From NCBI GenBank assembly GCA_945928335.1, contig CAMENK010000045.1:1-5985 (forward strand): a stretch of 5,985 bases of DNA. The letters are read 5' to 3'. The notes under the pieces are model-generated. The model did not search any database and was not told where the DNA came from. It saw only the letters and a program-made list of their open reading frames with translations. The translations under genes and the position numbers were made by a program. Positions 4,926-5,985 of this stretch are shown piece by piece (positions within the stretch are counted from its first letter, which is position 1; each line of letters begins with the position of its first letter). Source of the DNA: an uncultured Bacillota bacterium. GTDB lineage: Bacteria; Bacillota_I; Bacilli_A; RF39; UBA660.

Positions 4926-5985
4926 CTAATTTTCCGCAGTAGCACATGTATCATCTATAGAAATTTGATAAGGCCTTGTTGGTGTTCCATCACCATCAGA
5001 CACTAAAATACAAGATTTTAAAGAAATGCTAGGACGAACAGCGAACGTATTAATTACAACGTAATTGTCCAAACCACCTAACAAGTCACCCGAACTGTTA
5101 GAAACATCGACGTTCCAAACTTCAGATTGAGAGCCACTCTCGTAAGGAGCCATTGTCCACCACCTAGTAGAACCGGTAATACTTTCTCCTGAACTATTGG
5201 TATAATACCATGCATATGGACTAGATAATGACTGATCAAACGTTCCTCCTGCAAATTCCACTTCATCTGCTGTCATTAAGGCTATTGGATATTTTAGTTG
5301 CCCATTTCCTCCACCTTCTGTACTTGCACTAAACTTATCTTCTACTGCTTGAGTACTTTCAAGCAATCCACCTGTTCCATTTCCTCCACATTTGTATGTT
5401 GGTGTTCTATTTAAAATAATTCTTGCATATGTTCCATAATAGAACCAGGTAGTTCCTGTGTTATATGTACCATATCCAACACTTCTATCATTGCAATATA
5501 TTGCTGTTTTACTTATATAATTGTCATAATTTGTTAAAAGATTATTTTCATACCATGTATCTATTGTTTTTTTTATTGTACTATCCTTTGTATTTGTTCT
5601 ATTATTTGCTAAACTTCCACTTGTTCCATACATATATCCTACATACATTGTTGAGTATGAAGTATTAAATTCTGATGTTCCTATATATCCACTTGTTGTA
5701 TTTGGACTTGTTCCTGAATATAATAGTCTTACACTTCCATCTTCATTTGTTCTTATTATTCTCCAATAGAATCCTCCAAATAATACCCAGTTTTTGGTTG
5801 TGTTTCCTGAATAATAATATACTGTACTTCCATCTTCTGTTGCATTTGTACTATATATTGTTCCTGTTGTATTTGCTACATTAGTAGAAGAAAAACTACT
5901 TCTTGTACTTACTGTTGGATTATCTGCTAATATCTTTTCATATAATGTTGGAAGTATTGATTTTAATGTTACTGTACATGTTTGA
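4926..5985 (-). CDS. Large probable surface protein, DUF6273-like / lectin-fold-like C-terminal domain (5' part missing)
   Basis: The reading frame is open from the right edge of the window to a TAG at 4926: 352 residues are visible and the true start and any signal peptide lie beyond 5985. An internal ATG at 5648 is not the start, because the frame continues unbroken upstream with the same family character. Numbering from the edge, 1-35 is a Ser/Thr-rich linker (LKSILPTLYEKILADNPTVS). Residues 36-95 are Thr/Asn/Tyr-rich, with the core WVLFGGFYWRIIRTNEDGS (66-84). Residues 96-240 include DSTIKKTIDTWYENNLL (134-150), IYCNDRS and YPIALMTADEVEFAGG. The end contains RWWTMAPYESGS (274-285), VWNVDV (289-294) and AVRPSISLKS (315-324), followed by a DGDGTPTRPY tail. 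The ending (W[WL]xxxPY...VxxxG...VRPxxxL) resembles DUF6273/DUF1566-type domains, thought to adopt formylglycine-enzyme/C-type-lectin-like folds and seen in exported proteins of gut bacteria. A role in adhesion is inference. Codon use and GC change toward the 3' end (see findings). The HTH gene follows 10 bases later. Confidence 0.8.
   Translation of the reverse strand, partial: QTCTVTLKSILPTLYEKILADNPTVSTRSSFSSTNVANTTGTIYSTNATEDGSTVYYYSGNTTKNWVLFGGFYWRIIRTNEDGSVRLLYSGTSPNTTSGYIGTSEFNTSYSTMYVGYMYGTSGSLANNRTNTKDSTIKKTIDTWYENNLLTNYDNYISKTAIYCNDRSVGYGTYNTGTTWFYYGTYARIILNRTPTYKCGGNGTGGLLESTQAVEDKFSASTEGGGNGQLKYPIALMTADEVEFAGGTFDQSLSSPYAWYYTNSSGESITGSTRWWTMAPYESGSQSEVWNVDVSNSSGDLLGGLDNYVVINTFAVRPSISLKSCILVSDGDGTPTRPYQISIDDTCATAEN

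Noticed and set aside
4916..4954. Upstream ATG for the HTH gene, adding 13 residues
   Set aside because: There is no ribosome site before it, it overlaps the upstream gene in another frame, and the added residues are not part of the XRE domain.
4926..5648. Surface protein starting at the internal ATG 5648
   Set aside because: The frame stays open without a stop to the window edge, and the upstream part carries the family's WVLFGGFYWRIIRTNEDGS segment. The gene is therefore partial rather than starting here.
5078..5884. Other open frames within the surface-protein gene (minus 5078-5266; plus 5465-5668 and 5675-5884)
   Set aside because: They are out-of-frame shadows with Phe/Leu/Tyr-rich or mixed translations, no ribosome sites and no recognisable domains.
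4926..5985. A complete diversity-generating retroelement in this window
   Set aside because: No reverse transcriptase, Avd-like gene or adenine-rich template copy of the candidate variable region was found on either strand. Only a possible target region is present, so it is reported as a hypothesis.
1..5985. Mycoplasma-type genetic code (TGA read as Trp), suggested by the low GC and the absence of TGA stops
   Set aside because: All tryptophans checked in the conserved genes and in the surface protein are TGG, and no gene needs an in-frame TGA to be full length. Absence of TGA among seven stops can be chance in AT-rich DNA.

Overview
The window is AT-rich and gene-dense, with strong Shine-Dalgarno sites and sigma-A-like promoters. 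Its gene set (dnaG-rpoD-trmK, a UPF0316 membrane protein, a YqfQ-like protein) points to a low-GC Gram-positive bacterium of the Bacilli/Firmicutes side. An uncultured gut Bacilli lineage (RF39/Erysipelotrichia-like) is my guess from the style of the right-hand surface protein; I cannot prove it. Tryptophan is read from TGG, and every visible stop is TAA or TAG, so the standard bacterial code fits.

Left end (1-572): the start of a membrane-protein gene runs leftward out of the window. Divergent from it is a small 96-residue gene resembling YqfQ/VrrA proteins, which meets trmK tail to tail. The ~100-base gap between the divergent genes carries a good leftward promoter and a weaker rightward one.

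Centre (554-4033): a leftward operon dnaG > rpoD > trmK, a compact form of the macromolecular synthesis operon (primase, housekeeping sigma factor, tRNA m1A22 methyltransferase). The genes overlap by 7 and 8 bases, trmK starts with TTG, and a TTGACA / extended -10 promoter lies just ahead of dnaG.

Right (4066-4689): a UPF0316 (DUF5698 + DUF2179) membrane protein gene is its own transcription unit, with a near-consensus promoter and a hairpin-U-tract terminator. Immediately upstream is another intrinsic terminator, which ends the next operon.

Right end (4688-5985): a large leftward gene, cut by the window edge, encodes a probably exported Thr/Ser/Asn/Gly/Tyr-rich protein of a DUF6273-like, possibly C-type-lectin-like type. 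Ten bases after it comes a small XRE-family HTH regulator gene, so the two are probably co-transcribed. The last third of the large gene has clearly higher GC and different codon use from the rest of the window. The shift sits just where a lectin-fold protein would carry its variable surface. This is the most interesting signal here: a candidate diversity-generating-retroelement target or a recombined cassette, although no reverse transcriptase or template repeat is in the window.
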